Shown here: positions 27,660 through 36,804 of the stretch, in pieces
Position numbering within the stretch: the first letter of the stretch is position 1
Layout of the letters: each line of letters begins with the position of its first letter
NCBI RefSeq assembly: GCF_016583565.1
Contig: NZ_NRRF01000008.1
Span: 1-64,000, forward strand
Length of the DNA: 64,000 nucleotides
Direction of reading: 5' to 3'
From: Thiocystis violacea
Lineage (GTDB): Bacteria; Pseudomonadota; Gammaproteobacteria; Chromatiales; Chromatiaceae
The notes under the pieces: model-generated
Databases searched by the model: none
Told to the model about the DNA's origin: nothing
The model's input: only the letters and a program-made list of their open reading frames with translations
Position numbers and translations under genes: made by a program

Positions 27660-28218
27660 AGGCGGCAACGTCAATCTGAGCAAGGAGGCCCCGAACCTCG
27701 AAAATGTCCTGATCGGCCTGGGCTGGGACGCGCGCGCGACCGACGGCCAGGACTTCGACCTCGACGCCAGCCTCTTCATGGTGAAAGAGGACGGCAAGGT
27801 TCCGGGCGACACCTATTTCATCTTCTACAACCAGAAGACCTCGCCCGAGGGCTCGGTCGAGCACACGGGCGACAACCTCACCGGCGAGGGCGAGGGCGAT
27901 GACGAGTCGGTCAAGGTGACGCTCTCCAAGGTGCCGGCTGAGATCCAGCGCCTGGTCATCGTCGTCACCATCCATGACGCCGAGGCGCGCAAGCAGAACT
28001 TCGGTCAGGTCAGCAACGCCTTCGTGCGCATCGTCAACCGTGACAACAACCAGGAGGTGGTCCGCTTCGATCTCTCGGAGGACTACTCGACCGAGACCGC
28101 CATGATCTTCGGCGAGATCTATCGCCACAGCGGCGACTGGAAGTTCAAGGCCGTCGGCCAGGGCTACGCGGGCGGTCTGCACGCGCTCGCGCTGCAGCAT
28201 GGCGTCAACGTCGGCTGA
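27640..28218 (+). CDS. TerD-family protein (third copy)
   Basis: The 192-residue protein has the same length and nearly the same motifs as the copy at 23397: [52 protein letters not shown] and [14 protein letters not shown]. Its ATG follows GGAGG and overlaps the 3' end of the PRTase-TRSP gene by 20 bases. Placement inside the biosynthetic block suggests the TerD proteins and enzymes are made together. Confidence 0.96.
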   Translation: MAINLGKGGNVNLSKEAPNLENVLIGLGWDARATDGQDFDLDASLFMVKEDGKVPGDTYFIFYNQKTSPEGSVEHTGDNLTGEGEGDDESVKVTLSKVPAEIQRLVIVVTIHDAEARKQNFGQVSNAFVRIVNRDNNQEVVRFDLSEDYSTETAMIFGEIYRHSGDWKFKAVGQGYAGGLHALALQHGVNVG

Positions 28219-28222
28219 TCCC

Positions 28223-29413
28223 ATGAACCTCACACGCGGACAGCGCGCCAAGATTGCCGACCTGGTGCCCGGCGGCCAGTCTCTCATCCTCGGCGTCGCG
28301 GCCGAGGCGCCGGGCCTGGTGATCGACTTCGCCTGTTTCGGCCTGGACGCCCAGGGCAAGCTCTCCGACGAGCGCTACATGACCTTCTTCAACCAGCCGA
28401 CCACCCCCTGCGGCGGCGTCCGGCTGGAGACGCCTCCGGGCGACACGACGGGCTTTGCGATCGATCTCGGCAAGCTGCCGGCCACCATCGAACGCCTGAC
28501 CATCACAGCGGCCCTGGATGGCGCGGGCACCATGTCGCAGATCAGCCGGGGGCATATTCGATTCATGGGCGCGAGCGGCGAGGTCGCGCGCTTCGCCTTC
28601 ACGGGCGCGGACTTCGCGAGCGAGCGCGCGCTCATGTTGCTGGAGATCTACCGCAAGGACGGGATCTGGCGGACCTGCGCACTCGGCCAGGGCTTCAACG
28701 GCGGCCTGGATGCGCTGGTCAAGCACTTTGGCGGAACCGTCGCCGAAGCCGCACCCGAGCCACCCAAGTCCGCGCCACCCAAACCGCCGGCGCCGCCGGT
28801 CAATCTCAGCAAGATCACCCTGGAGAAGCGCGGCAATAGCGTCTCTCTGGACAAGAAGAGCGGCGGCGGCCACGGCGAGATCCTCATCAATCTCAACTGG
28901 ACGATGCGTGCCGGGGCGGTGAAAAAGGGCTTCTTCGGAGGCACCCAATCCAACGCCATCGATCTGGATCTCGGCTGTCTGTTCGAGCTGCGGGATGGCA
29001 CCAAGAGCGTCGTGCAGGCGCTTGGAAACACCTTCGGCAACTTCTTCGGCCCGCCCTACATCATGCTGGACGCGGACGATCGCACCGGCACCCGGAGCGA
29101 GGGCGAGAACCTGCGCATCAACGGCAAGCATTGGGACGAGATCAAACGCGTGCTGGTCTTCGCCTTCATCTACGAGGGCACGCCCAACTGGGCGGAGGCC
29201 AACGCGCTGATCAACCTCAAGACACCGGATCAGCCGGAGATCGAGGTGCGGCTCGACTCGCAGAACAACAGCCTGCCGATGTGCGCCATCGCCCTGCTGG
29301 AGAACGACGGCGGCTCGGTACGCATCACCAAGCTCGTTGATTACTATCGCGCACACCCAGATGTCGACAGGGCCTATCACTGGGGGCTGGAGTGGGTCCG
29401 CGGCAGGAAATAG
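28223..29413 (+). CDS. TerA-like protein with two TerD-type domains
   Basis: The 396-residue protein has an N-terminal TerD-like domain (about 1-170, LVIDFACFGLDAQGKLSDER, LGQGFNGGLDALVKHFGG) that lacks the usual full acidic loops. A Pro-rich hinge (PPKSAPPKPPAPP) precedes a second TerD/TerA domain (about 200-396, SVSLDKKSGGGHGEIL, AIDLDLGCLFELRDG, DDRTGTRSEGENLRING). TerA proteins share this two-domain plan. The start at 28223 is four bases after the preceding stop, so translation is likely coupled. Function is proposed as a TerD-type scaffold. Confidence 0.9.
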   Translation: MNLTRGQRAKIADLVPGGQSLILGVAAEAPGLVIDFACFGLDAQGKLSDERYMTFFNQPTTPCGGVRLETPPGDTTGFAIDLGKLPATIERLTITAALDGAGTMSQISRGHIRFMGASGEVARFAFTGADFASERALMLLEIYRKDGIWRTCALGQGFNGGLDALVKHFGGTVAEAAPEPPKSAPPKPPAPPVNLSKITLEKRGNSVSLDKKSGGGHGEILINLNWTMRAGAVKKGFFGGTQSNAIDLDLGCLFELRDGTKSVVQALGNTFGNFFGPPYIMLDADDRTGTRSEGENLRINGKHWDEIKRVLVFAFIYEGTPNWAEANALINLKTPDQPEIEVRLDSQNNSLPMCAIALLENDGGSVRITKLVDYYRAHPDVDRAYHWGLEWVRGRK

Positions 29414-29476
29414 GCCAGAGGACCACATCGAACCCATCCGCTTTTAGAGCCCGAGGAGGCGTCAGCGCCCAAGATT

Positions 29477-29494
29477 AGGCCGAGGCACGAGGCC
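29477..29494 (+). repeat. 18-base intergenic repeat, copy 1
   Basis: AGGCCGAGGCACGAGGCC is identical to the copy at 30814. This copy is in the 154-base spacer ahead of terB. The sequence is partly self-similar (CGAGGC twice), and its ends AGGCC/GGCC could pair weakly. It has no obvious coding role. Confidence 0.7.
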
Positions 29495-29567
29495 CAACGA
29501 GGCGCCTATCCTTGCCGCGAGCAAGACACCCGATCCCATCACCACTGAAACCCAAGAGGTCACCACC

Positions 29568-30023
29568 ATGAGCTTCCAGAATTTCCTCGACAACCTGAAG
29601 AGCAAGGCGTCCGAGCTGAAGAACGAGGCCCTCAAGTTCAAGAACAAGGACTTCCTCAACGCCGCCATCAGCGGCTCCGTGCTCATCTCCATGGCCGACG
29701 GCAACGTCTCCTCCGACGAGAAGCAGAAGATGATGCGCTTCATCGAGAACTACGAGGCGCTCTCCGTCTTCTCCAGCAAGGAGCTGATCGACGCCTTCCA
29801 GAACGCCATGACCCAGATCGAGTTCGACAAGGACCTGGGCGAGGCCAAGGCCTACGACGCCATCCGCAAGATGAAGAGCAACGACGCCGCGGCCCGCCTG
29901 ATCATGCGCCTGACCATCGCCATCGCCGGCGCGGACGGCAACTTCGACGAGGACGAGAAGCGGGTCGCGCGCAAGATCGCCATGGAGCTGGGACTCAGCC
30001 CGGCGGACTTCGAGCTGGGCTAG
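29568..30023 (+). CDS. terB: TerB-family tellurite resistance protein
   Basis: The 151-residue all-helical protein fits TerB. MSFQNFLDNLKSKASELKNE is followed by the acidic metal-binding repeats MADGNVSSDEKQKM and AGADGNFDEDEKRV, the D/E-rich pair that binds divalent metal. TerB is a cytosolic component that docks with TerC and TerD. The C-terminus abuts the HAD gene, whose GTG is one base beyond the stop. The spacer upstream holds a repeat shared with the spacer at 30.8 kb. Confidence 0.95.
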   Translation: MSFQNFLDNLKSKASELKNEALKFKNKDFLNAAISGSVLISMADGNVSSDEKQKMMRFIENYEALSVFSSKELIDAFQNAMTQIEFDKDLGEAKAYDAIRKMKSNDAAARLIMRLTIAIAGADGNFDEDEKRVARKIAMELGLSPADFELG

Positions 30024-30024
30024 C

Positions 30025-30783
30025 GTGCGGGCGCTGGTCTTCCTGGATCTGGACGACACCCTCTTCCAGAGCCACCGCAAGTGCCCGAGCACGGATGGAT
30101 TGCAGCCCGTCGCCTATCTGCGCGACGGGACCTCGCATTCCTTCATGACGGCGAAACAGCAGGCCCTGTGGCGGCTCCTGGAGGGCAACGCGACCCTGAT
30201 CCCGACCACGGCGCGGGATCTGGACTCCCTGCGCCGGGTCGATCTGCCCTTTCGGAGCTGGAGCATCGTCGCTTATGGCGGGATCATCCTGACGCCGGAC
30301 GGGCAGCCGGACCAGCCCTGGCTGGAGCGGATGCGGAAGGTCTCGGAGGGCACCATCGACGAGCTGAACCTCTTGCGAGGGGCCGCCGAAGACATGATCG
30401 AACGCGAAGCACTGGCGATACGTATGCGCATCGTGGGGGACTTCGATCTGCCCTTCTACCTGGTCGCAAAGTACACCGACGGCCAGGAGGCGGACCTGGA
30501 CCACCTGCAGCGCGAGCTGCTCCAGCCCTTGACGGAAGCGCGCGGCGAGCGCTTTCGGCTCCATCGCAACGGCAACAACCTGGCCGTCCTGCCGCGCACG
30601 CTCGGCAAGGAGCACGCCGTGCGCTACCTGAGCGAGCGGCTGCGCCAGGAGTGGGGCGAGCTGATAACCTTCGGGGTCGGAGACAGTCTGATCGACGGGG
30701 CCTTCATGGCCGAGTGCGACTACGCCCTGACCCCAAGGGGCTCACAGCTGTTCGCGCAAACCCTCGGCAAGCCCCTGCTCTGA
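30025..30783 (+). CDS. HAD-superfamily phosphatase of the Ter module
   Basis: The 252-residue protein has HAD motif I at the N-terminus (LVFLDLDDTLFQSHRK), a C2-type cap, motif III Lys in PRTLGKEHAVRY and motif IV GVGDSLIDGAFM. It would remove a phosphate from a small metabolite, probably the phosphoribosylated product. The start is GTG 30025, one base after the terB stop, which argues for translational coupling. It is similar in layout to Cof-type and sugar-phosphate phosphatases, but the neighbours point to the Ter pathway. Confidence 0.9.
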   Translation: MRALVFLDLDDTLFQSHRKCPSTDGLQPVAYLRDGTSHSFMTAKQQALWRLLEGNATLIPTTARDLDSLRRVDLPFRSWSIVAYGGIILTPDGQPDQPWLERMRKVSEGTIDELNLLRGAAEDMIEREALAIRMRIVGDFDLPFYLVAKYTDGQEADLDHLQRELLQPLTEARGERFRLHRNGNNLAVLPRTLGKEHAVRYLSERLRQEWGELITFGVGDSLIDGAFMAECDYALTPRGSQLFAQTLGKPLL

Positions 30784-30813
30784 GCCGCGCGGGAGCGCCG
30801 CCCCGGCGCGACG

Positions 30814-30831
30814 AGGCCGAGGCACGAGGCC
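30814..30831 (+). repeat. 18-base intergenic repeat, copy 2
   Basis: Identical to 29477-29494 (AGGCCGAGGCACGAGGCC). This copy lies in the 132-base spacer between the HAD gene and the StiP/PRTase-PELOTA gene. Both copies are between genes of the same island. Confidence 0.7.
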
Positions 30832-30915
30832 AAACCAAGCCAGGCCCCAAGCCCCGAGCGGGCAGCAAGGAACCCGAATGGGCATAACAGAGACGACGTG
30901 GAGGGATCTGGCCTG

Positions 30916-32037
30916 ATGTCCAAGCCATGCCGAGCGACCGAAGCCGCACCCCACTTCTCCGGCAGCTATCGCCCCAGGGACGTTCGCTTCCTGCTGAAGC
31001 CGATCACCGTCAAGCCGACCAGCGTCGCCGAAAAGGAGCGGCTCATCCAGAGCGGGCAGCGCCACTACAGCGAGATGCTGAGCCGCGAATCCCTGCCCTC
31101 CCCCAAGTACATGGAGGTCTTCCAGCACGCCTTCGCCATGAGCCGCACGCGCATGGCGGAGGGTCTGCTCGATCTCGCCGCCATCATCGCCGCGCGCCGG
31201 CCGGACGAGATCACCCTGGTCTCGCTCGCCCGCGCGGGCACGCCGATCGGCGTCATCCTCAAGCACATCCTTGTCGAGCTCTTCGATCGCGAGACGCTGC
31301 ATTACTCGATCTCCATCATTCGCGACCGCGGCATCGACCAGAACGCCATTCGTTTCATCCTCGACGACGCAGGCAGAGATCCGGCGGGGCTCGTCTTCGT
31401 CGACGGCTGGACCGGCAAGGGCGTCATCGCCCGCGAGCTGAGTGCCGCGGTCGAGGACTTCGAGCGCGGCCACAACATCCGTCTGGACGCGAACCTCTTC
31501 ACCCTGGCGGACCTCGCGGGCGTCGGCATCGCACCCAGCGACGCGGACTACCTCATCCCGTCCAGCATCCTCAACGCCACCATGTCCGGCCTCATCAGCC
31601 GCTCCGTGCTCAACGAGCAGATCGGCCCCGACGACTTCCACGGCTGCGTGCTCTACGAGGAATTCGCGCCCAAGGATCTGTCCACCTGGTTCGTCGACAC
31701 CCTGCTCGACGATGCCAGAGCCCGCATCCAGGCGGGTTACTCGCCCAAGGCGACGGCTGTCGACCCGAGCCAGGCACGCGAGCGCTCGACCCGGCTGATC
31801 GCCGCCATCCAAGACCGCTTCGGCATCACGGATGTGAACCTCATCAAGCCCGGGATCGGCGAGGCCACCCGGGTGCTGCTGCGGCGCGTGCCCGAACGGC
31901 TCCTGATCCGGGATCCGCGCCTACCGGAAGTCGCACATCTCTTACAGCTTGCCCACGAGAAGGCCGTGCGCTGCGAGGTCGATCCGACCCTGCCCTATCA
32001 AGCCATCTCGCTCATCAGGGGGTTACCCGATGCTTAA
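30916..32037 (+). CDS. StiP-like/PRTase_1 protein with C-terminal PELOTA-like domain
   Basis: The 373-residue protein matches the StiP family (named a cysteine protease in databases, yet the core looks like a PRTase_1-type fold). FSGSYRPRDVRFLLKPITV starts the domain and VSLARAGTPIGVILK and the PRPP-loop-like VFVDGWTGKGVIARELS follow. The last 85 residues (NLIKPGIGEATRVLLRRVPE) resemble the PELOTA RNA-binding domain. Protease activity is not evident in the sequence that I can see. The stop overlaps the next gene by eight bases. ATG 30916 follows GGAGGG; a longer GTG start at 30898 is less likely. Confidence 0.88.
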   Translation: MSKPCRATEAAPHFSGSYRPRDVRFLLKPITVKPTSVAEKERLIQSGQRHYSEMLSRESLPSPKYMEVFQHAFAMSRTRMAEGLLDLAAIIAARRPDEITLVSLARAGTPIGVILKHILVELFDRETLHYSISIIRDRGIDQNAIRFILDDAGRDPAGLVFVDGWTGKGVIARELSAAVEDFERGHNIRLDANLFTLADLAGVGIAPSDADYLIPSSILNATMSGLISRSVLNEQIGPDDFHGCVLYEEFAPKDLSTWFVDTLLDDARARIQAGYSPKATAVDPSQARERSTRLIAAIQDRFGITDVNLIKPGIGEATRVLLRRVPERLLIRDPRLPEVAHLLQLAHEKAVRCEVDPTLPYQAISLIRGLPDA

Positions 32038-32899
32038 CGCCTACCGACTCGGCGCATCCTTGTACGTCCCCGTCACCCACAAGGACGTGCTGCCCATCGC
32101 CAACGGCACCAAGTGGCCGGAGCTGCGCTCCGTCATCTTCTGCACCGAGGACGCCGTCGCCGCCAAGGCCCTCGGCGCCGGACTGGACAATCTGCGCGCC
32201 TGCCTGGCTCGCATGGACAAGGACTCCGCGGCCTTGCGATTCGTGCGCGTGCGCAATCCCGAGATCCTCGCCTGGCTGACCGCGCTGCCCGGCGCCGAGA
32301 AGCTGGACGGCTTCGTCCTGCCCAAGCTCGACATCAGCAACGTCGACGCCTACATGAAACCGCTGCGCGGATCCAAGTTCCTGTGCATGCCCACGCTCGA
32401 AACCCGCGACGTCTTCGAGCCGGCCCAGATGATCAGGCTGCGCAACCATCTGCTGGATGAAGGGTATCAGGAGCAGATCCTCGCCCTGCGCATCGGCGGG
32501 AACGATCTGCTCGCGCTCCTCGGCATCCGCCGCCCGCGTGACAGAACCGTCTACCGCACCCCCTTGGGCCACACCATCGCCAACCTCGTCACCGTCTTCA
32601 AGCCCTTCGGCTTCCAGCTCACCGCGCCGGTCTTCGAGCACATCGACTGCCCCGAGATCCTGCGCGACGAGTTGAACGAAGACATCGCGCACGGTCTCTG
32701 CGGCAAGACCGCGATCCACCCGACCCAGATCGCGATCATCGAAGCGGGCCTGCGGATCCCCGATGCGGAGCTGGAAGCCGCGCAGCGAATCCTCACGGAG
32801 GACCAAGCGGTCTTCAAGCTCAACGGCTCCATGTGCGAGGTCGCGACACACCACAGCTGGGCACGCAGCATCCTCGAGCGGACCGTGATCGATTCGTGA
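32030..32899 (+). CDS. HpcH/HpaI-CitE-like C-C bond lyase
   Basis: The 289-residue TIM-barrel protein is of the C-C_Bond_Lyase type found with Ter genes. Motifs include VIFCTEDAV near residue 40, GFVLPKLDISNVDAYM near 97, the metal-binding MPTLETRDVFE, LRIGGNDLLALLG and the C-terminal GLCGKTAIHPTQIAIIEAGL. CitE relatives cleave or form bonds in CoA-linked or hydroxy acids. ATG 32030 overlaps the StiP gene stop. It closes the island, and a 184-base spacer separates it from glgX. Confidence 0.92.
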   Translation: MLNAYRLGASLYVPVTHKDVLPIANGTKWPELRSVIFCTEDAVAAKALGAGLDNLRACLARMDKDSAALRFVRVRNPEILAWLTALPGAEKLDGFVLPKLDISNVDAYMKPLRGSKFLCMPTLETRDVFEPAQMIRLRNHLLDEGYQEQILALRIGGNDLLALLGIRRPRDRTVYRTPLGHTIANLVTVFKPFGFQLTAPVFEHIDCPEILRDELNEDIAHGLCGKTAIHPTQIAIIEAGLRIPDAELEAAQRILTEDQAVFKLNGSMCEVATHHSWARSILERTVIDS

Positions 32900-33083
32900 G
32901 TCTTGGCGCAGTCGGTTGGGGTTGAATCAGGTTTGAGCCTGGATGCGCTGGATTGACCCGGATCTGCTCGAACGCCCACCCAAAGCCGGCTGCGGGAGAC
33001 AATCGAAGTACGCATGACCCTGCGCCCCTATCGCCACGGCGACCCAACCAGAGACTCCCCCGGAGCACAACGAGACGCGCCTC

Positions 33084-35393
33084 ATGGACCTGACGACCCT
33101 TTCAAACACGCAGAGACGGTTGACCACCGCCGCCTTCCGACGCAAGTCGCGCGTCCAGGAGGGAGCACCGAACCCGCTGGGCGCGACCTGGGACGGCCGG
33201 GGCGTGAACTTCGCGCTCTTCTCCGCCAACGCGACCAAGGTCGAGCTGTGCCTCTTCGACATCCAGGGCCGGCGCGAGCTGGAACGCATCGAGCTGCCCG
33301 AGTACACCGACGAGGTCTGGCACGGCTATCTGCCGGACGCCCGCCCGGGAACCGTCTACGGCTACCGCGTCCATGGTCCCTATGAGCCCAGCGCCGGGCA
33401 CCGCTTCAATCCGCACAAGCTGCTCCTGGACCCTTACGCCAAGGCGCTGGTCGGCAATCTGGTCTGGTCCGACACGCTGTTCGGCTACCGACACGGCTCG
33501 ACGAAGGAGGACCTGTCCTTCGACCGCCGCGACAGCGCGCGCGCCATGCCCAAGTGCCGCGTTATCGATCCAGCCTTTACCTGGGGCAAGGAGCGCGCGC
33601 CCAAGATCCCCTGGGAGCGCACCATCCTCTACGAGACCCATGTGCGCGGCCACACCATGCTGCACCCGCTGGTCCCGCCGGCAAACCGCGGCACCTTCGC
33701 GGGCATGGCGCAGCATGAAGTGGTCTCCTACATCAAAGGGCTCGGCGTCACCTCGGTGGAGCTGCTGCCGGTGCACGCCTTCATCGACGAGCACTTTCTG
33801 AACGTGCAGGGCCGGCGCAACTACTGGGGCTACAACACCATCGGTTTCTTCGCCCCGGATCCGCGCTATCTCGCCAGCCCCTTCGTCAACGAATTCAAGG
33901 AAATGGTCGCGCGCCTGCACGACGCGGGGCTCGAAGTGATCCTGGACGTGGTCTACAACCACACCGCCGAGGGCAACGAGCAGGGACCGACGCTCTCCTT
34001 CAAGGGGATCGATAACGCCTCCTACTACCGCCTCATGCCGGACGACCCACGCCTCTACATCAACGACACGGGCACCGGGAATACCTTCAACCTCACCCAT
34101 CCACGCGTCCTGCAGTTGGTGCTGGACAGCCTGCGCTATTGGTCGACGGAGATGCGCGTGGACGGCTTCCGCTTCGATCTGGCGACCATCCTCGGGCGCG
34201 AGCTGCACGGCTTCGATCCGAGCAGCGGTTTCTTCGACGCGGTGCGGCAGGATCCGGTGCTCGCCGACACCAAGCTCATCGCGGAGCCTTGGGACATCGG
34301 TCCGGGCGGCTACCAGCTCGGCAACTTCCCGCCCGGCTGGGCGGAGTGGAACGATCGCTACCGCGACACCGTGCGCGCCTTCTGGAAGGGCGACGAAGGC
34401 AAGTTGCCGGAGCTGGCCTCGCGGTTGAGCGCCTCGGGCGATCTCTTCCATCGGCGCGGGCGACGACCCTGGGTCTCGGTGAACCTGATCACCGCGCACG
34501 ACGGCTTCACGCTCAACGATCTGGTCTCCTACAACGACAAGCACAACGAGGCCAACGGCGAGGACAACCGCGACGGGCACTCGCACAACCTGAGCTGGAA
34601 CCACGGCGCCGAGGGACCGACCGACGATCCGGCGATCCAGGCACTGCGCGAGCGCCAGAAGCGCAATCTTCTGGCGACCCTGCTGTTCTCGCTCGGAACC
34701 CCGATGATCCTCGCGGGCGATGAGTTCGGCCGCACCCAGCATGGCAACAACAACGCCTACTGTCAGGACAACGCGACGGGCTGGATCGACTGGCCGCGCA
34801 TCGACGCGGACGGCAAGCTGCTGGCGGAGTTCACCCGGGAGCTGATCAGTATCCGTCAGTCTTATCCAGTCCTGCACCGCAACCGCTTCCTGACTGGCGA
34901 ATATGACCCCGAGCTGGACGTCAAGGACGTGACCTGGCTGACCCCGCAGGCGACCGAGATGACGCCGGAGCAATGGGGCGAGGTCCACGGGCGCTGTCTC
35001 GGCGCGCTGCTCGACGGCCGCGCCCAGGCCTCCGGCATCAAGAAACCGGGGGCGGACGCCACCCTGCTCCTGATCCTCAACGCCCATCACGAAACCCTGC
35101 CCTTCAAGCTGCCCGAGGTGGTCGGCGGCAAGACCTGGCTGTGCCTGATCGACACCGCCGCGCCGGACCGCAAGGAGCCGCCGGCCTTCCGGACGGGAGA
35201 CGCCTACGAGGTCATGGAGCGTTCGCTCCTGTTGTTCGCGCTCAAGCCGGATCGAAAATCGTGGCGCACCTTGCAGTTGCTCGCGGAGATGATGCAGCGG
35301 GAGACGGAGGCGAAACGCAAGAAGGAGAGCGGCACCGACTCGGACCTCGACCTGCTGTCCCAAGCCGGAAATGAGGACGGCACGGGGTTCTGA
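33084..35393 (+). CDS. glgX: Glycogen debranching enzyme (isoamylase-type)
   Basis: The 769-residue protein has an N-terminal CBM48 domain (about 20-120), a GH13 catalytic barrel and a C-terminal beta domain. The barrel carries VVYNHTAEG, the nucleophile segment DGFRFDLAT (Asp near 363), the acid/base Glu in AEPWDIG (near 401) and TAHDGFTL. It removes alpha-1,6 branches during glycogen turnover. It is transcribed the same way as the Ter genes but has no functional link to them. Purple sulfur bacteria store glycogen, so the enzyme is expected. A charged Lys/Glu-rich tail closes the protein. Confidence 0.95.
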   Translation: MDLTTLSNTQRRLTTAAFRRKSRVQEGAPNPLGATWDGRGVNFALFSANATKVELCLFDIQGRRELERIELPEYTDEVWHGYLPDARPGTVYGYRVHGPYEPSAGHRFNPHKLLLDPYAKALVGNLVWSDTLFGYRHGSTKEDLSFDRRDSARAMPKCRVIDPAFTWGKERAPKIPWERTILYETHVRGHTMLHPLVPPANRGTFAGMAQHEVVSYIKGLGVTSVELLPVHAFIDEHFLNVQGRRNYWGYNTIGFFAPDPRYLASPFVNEFKEMVARLHDAGLEVILDVVYNHTAEGNEQGPTLSFKGIDNASYYRLMPDDPRLYINDTGTGNTFNLTHPRVLQLVLDSLRYWSTEMRVDGFRFDLATILGRELHGFDPSSGFFDAVRQDPVLADTKLIAEPWDIGPGGYQLGNFPPGWAEWNDRYRDTVRAFWKGDEGKLPELASRLSASGDLFHRRGRRPWVSVNLITAHDGFTLNDLVSYNDKHNEANGEDNRDGHSHNLSWNHGAEGPTDDPAIQALRERQKRNLLATLLFSLGTPMILAGDEFGRTQHGNNNAYCQDNATGWIDWPRIDADGKLLAEFTRELISIRQSYPVLHRNRFLTGEYDPELDVKDVTWLTPQATEMTPEQWGEVHGRCLGALLDGRAQASGIKKPGADATLLLILNAHHETLPFKLPEVVGGKTWLCLIDTAAPDRKEPPAFRTGDAYEVMERSLLLFALKPDRKSWRTLQLLAEMMQRETEAKRKKESGTDSDLDLLSQAGNEDGTGF

Positions 35394-35519
35394 TCAGCGT
35401 CCTGCCTGGGACTGTCAGGGCCGATCCGGGCCATGCGGGCGTTCATGCCAACCGGAGTGCGGCTCACGCAGAGCAACCCGCGCGACCCGCGCGCCGTCGC
35501 CAAGGACAATGGCGACACC

Positions 35520-35920
35520 ATGAGCCTGCGAGTCGTTCTCGCCGATGACCATGCCCTCGTCCGGCAGGGGTTGGCAGCGCTGCTTCGCAGCGAGCCGGAC
35601 ATCGAGCTGGTCGGTGAGGTTGGTGACGGGGAGGACGCGTTGCAGGTGATCACTGCCTGCAAGCCTGACGTCGCCGTCTTGGATCCCGCCATGCCGGGCG
35701 CGAAGCTGCGTCCATTCCGGCGCAATGGACACCCGCTCGTCATGCTCTCGCCCAGGGAGCGGGAGGTGGTTCGTCTCTTATCTCAAGGGCTGCACAGCAA
35801 GGAGATCGCCCGAGCCCTGTCAACGAGGATGCTTTGCAAGGAAGCGCTCGCGTAGCAGTTCCTTGCGACGCTGGCTGCGGTCGTTCTCGCCGCTGGAACC
35901 TACATTCCGCGCGCTTGACG
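35520..35920 (+). pseudogene. Scrambled NarL-type response regulator remnant
   Basis: From 35520 a REC start is clear (VVLADDHALVRQGLAALL, VLDPAMPG). Translation then jumps directly to a LuxR-type HTH (LSPREREVVRLLSQGLHSKE) without the second half of the REC. The next residues (MLCKEALA) read on, after an in-frame TAG at 35853, as QFLATLAAVVLAAGTYIPRA, which looks like the end of a REC domain. The order is therefore REC start, HTH, REC end: rearranged and interrupted. It is unlikely to make a functional regulator. Confidence 0.7.
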
Positions 35921-36057
35921 CGAGCGCATGCCGCACCGCCCGACTGGCGTCGTCGGGCTGGCGCCGGACTGAGTCCGCGAGATCGTCTCCCCCGGCCACG
36001 AGTGCTACCCGGCGGGACCAGCGGGATCGGTGTTCGGCAAGACCCGCGGCGAGGGAA

Positions 36058-36534
36058 TCAGATGTCGTTCGGGCCTGGCCAAAACGCGTCCGACAGCACC
36101 TGATCGATCTCGTAGGGGCAGCGCGTCGGAAAGACGTCAGGGGGTAACCCGGTCTCCGAAATCGCGTTCTTGCGCGCCAGCGCGTAGTCGCTTTCCAACC
36201 GCTCCTTCGCAATGGGCCTCAAACTCGGGCTGTCCTCGATGATTTCAGCGACCTCGGCGCGTGCATTGTCGATCGAGGAGCGCCAACTGCCGCTTCGGCG
36301 CTCGGGTTGGAACTGCCATTTGAGCAGGTGCATGACCAGATTTCGCAGATGGCTCCCCAGAGCGCGGCGCTCGCTCTTGCCCAAATCCTCCAACTCCTCG
36401 GCGATGTGTGCCGCGTCAATCTCATCAAGCCGGCCCGCACGAAGCAAAGCGGCGTTCTTCATGGCCCAGGCGATCAAATCCTGGTCGTAGTTGCCGATGC
36501 CTTCGCGATCTAGCCGATGCTGATGTTGTGCCAT
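36058..36534 (-). CDS. DUF29-family protein
   Basis: The 158-residue helical protein matches DUF29: YDQDLIAWAMKNAALLRAGR, IDAAHIAEELEDLGKSERRAL and LRNLVMHLLKWQFQPERR. DUF29 proteins are short, occur in multiple copies in phototrophs and have no known function. It lies in a degraded region with no functional partner. The ATG at 36534 is close to the conserved start. No RBS of note is visible. Confidence 0.85.
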   Translation of the reverse strand: MAQHQHRLDREGIGNYDQDLIAWAMKNAALLRAGRLDEIDAAHIAEELEDLGKSERRALGSHLRNLVMHLLKWQFQPERRSGSWRSSIDNARAEVAEIIEDSPSLRPIAKERLESDYALARKNAISETGLPPDVFPTRCPYEIDQVLSDAFWPGPNDI

Positions 36535-36804
36535 GACGATGGATGTGTCCCTGTAAGAGGCTCGCTTGCCAATATGTTGGGGTATTGGTGACCAGTCAAG
36601 ACTGAGGTTCCCCTGATGCGCTCTACCACGGCATGCCGATTCAGTTCGGGAGACCGTGGCAAGCCTTGCGCGAGGACGTGCTGCCGAGCTTCGGACCGGC
36701 GAGCATCGATCGGTATCTTCGGTGTCCTTTGTCTCCAGGACAGAAGCGTCTTACCGCGATCACTGCGAATTCAGCACAGACCCGCGCTTGCGCTGTCCCT
36801 AGTC

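Noticed and set aside
33102-35363. 753-codon ORF on the minus strand opposite glgX
   Set aside because: Antisense to an intact GH13 enzyme; no recognisable motif.
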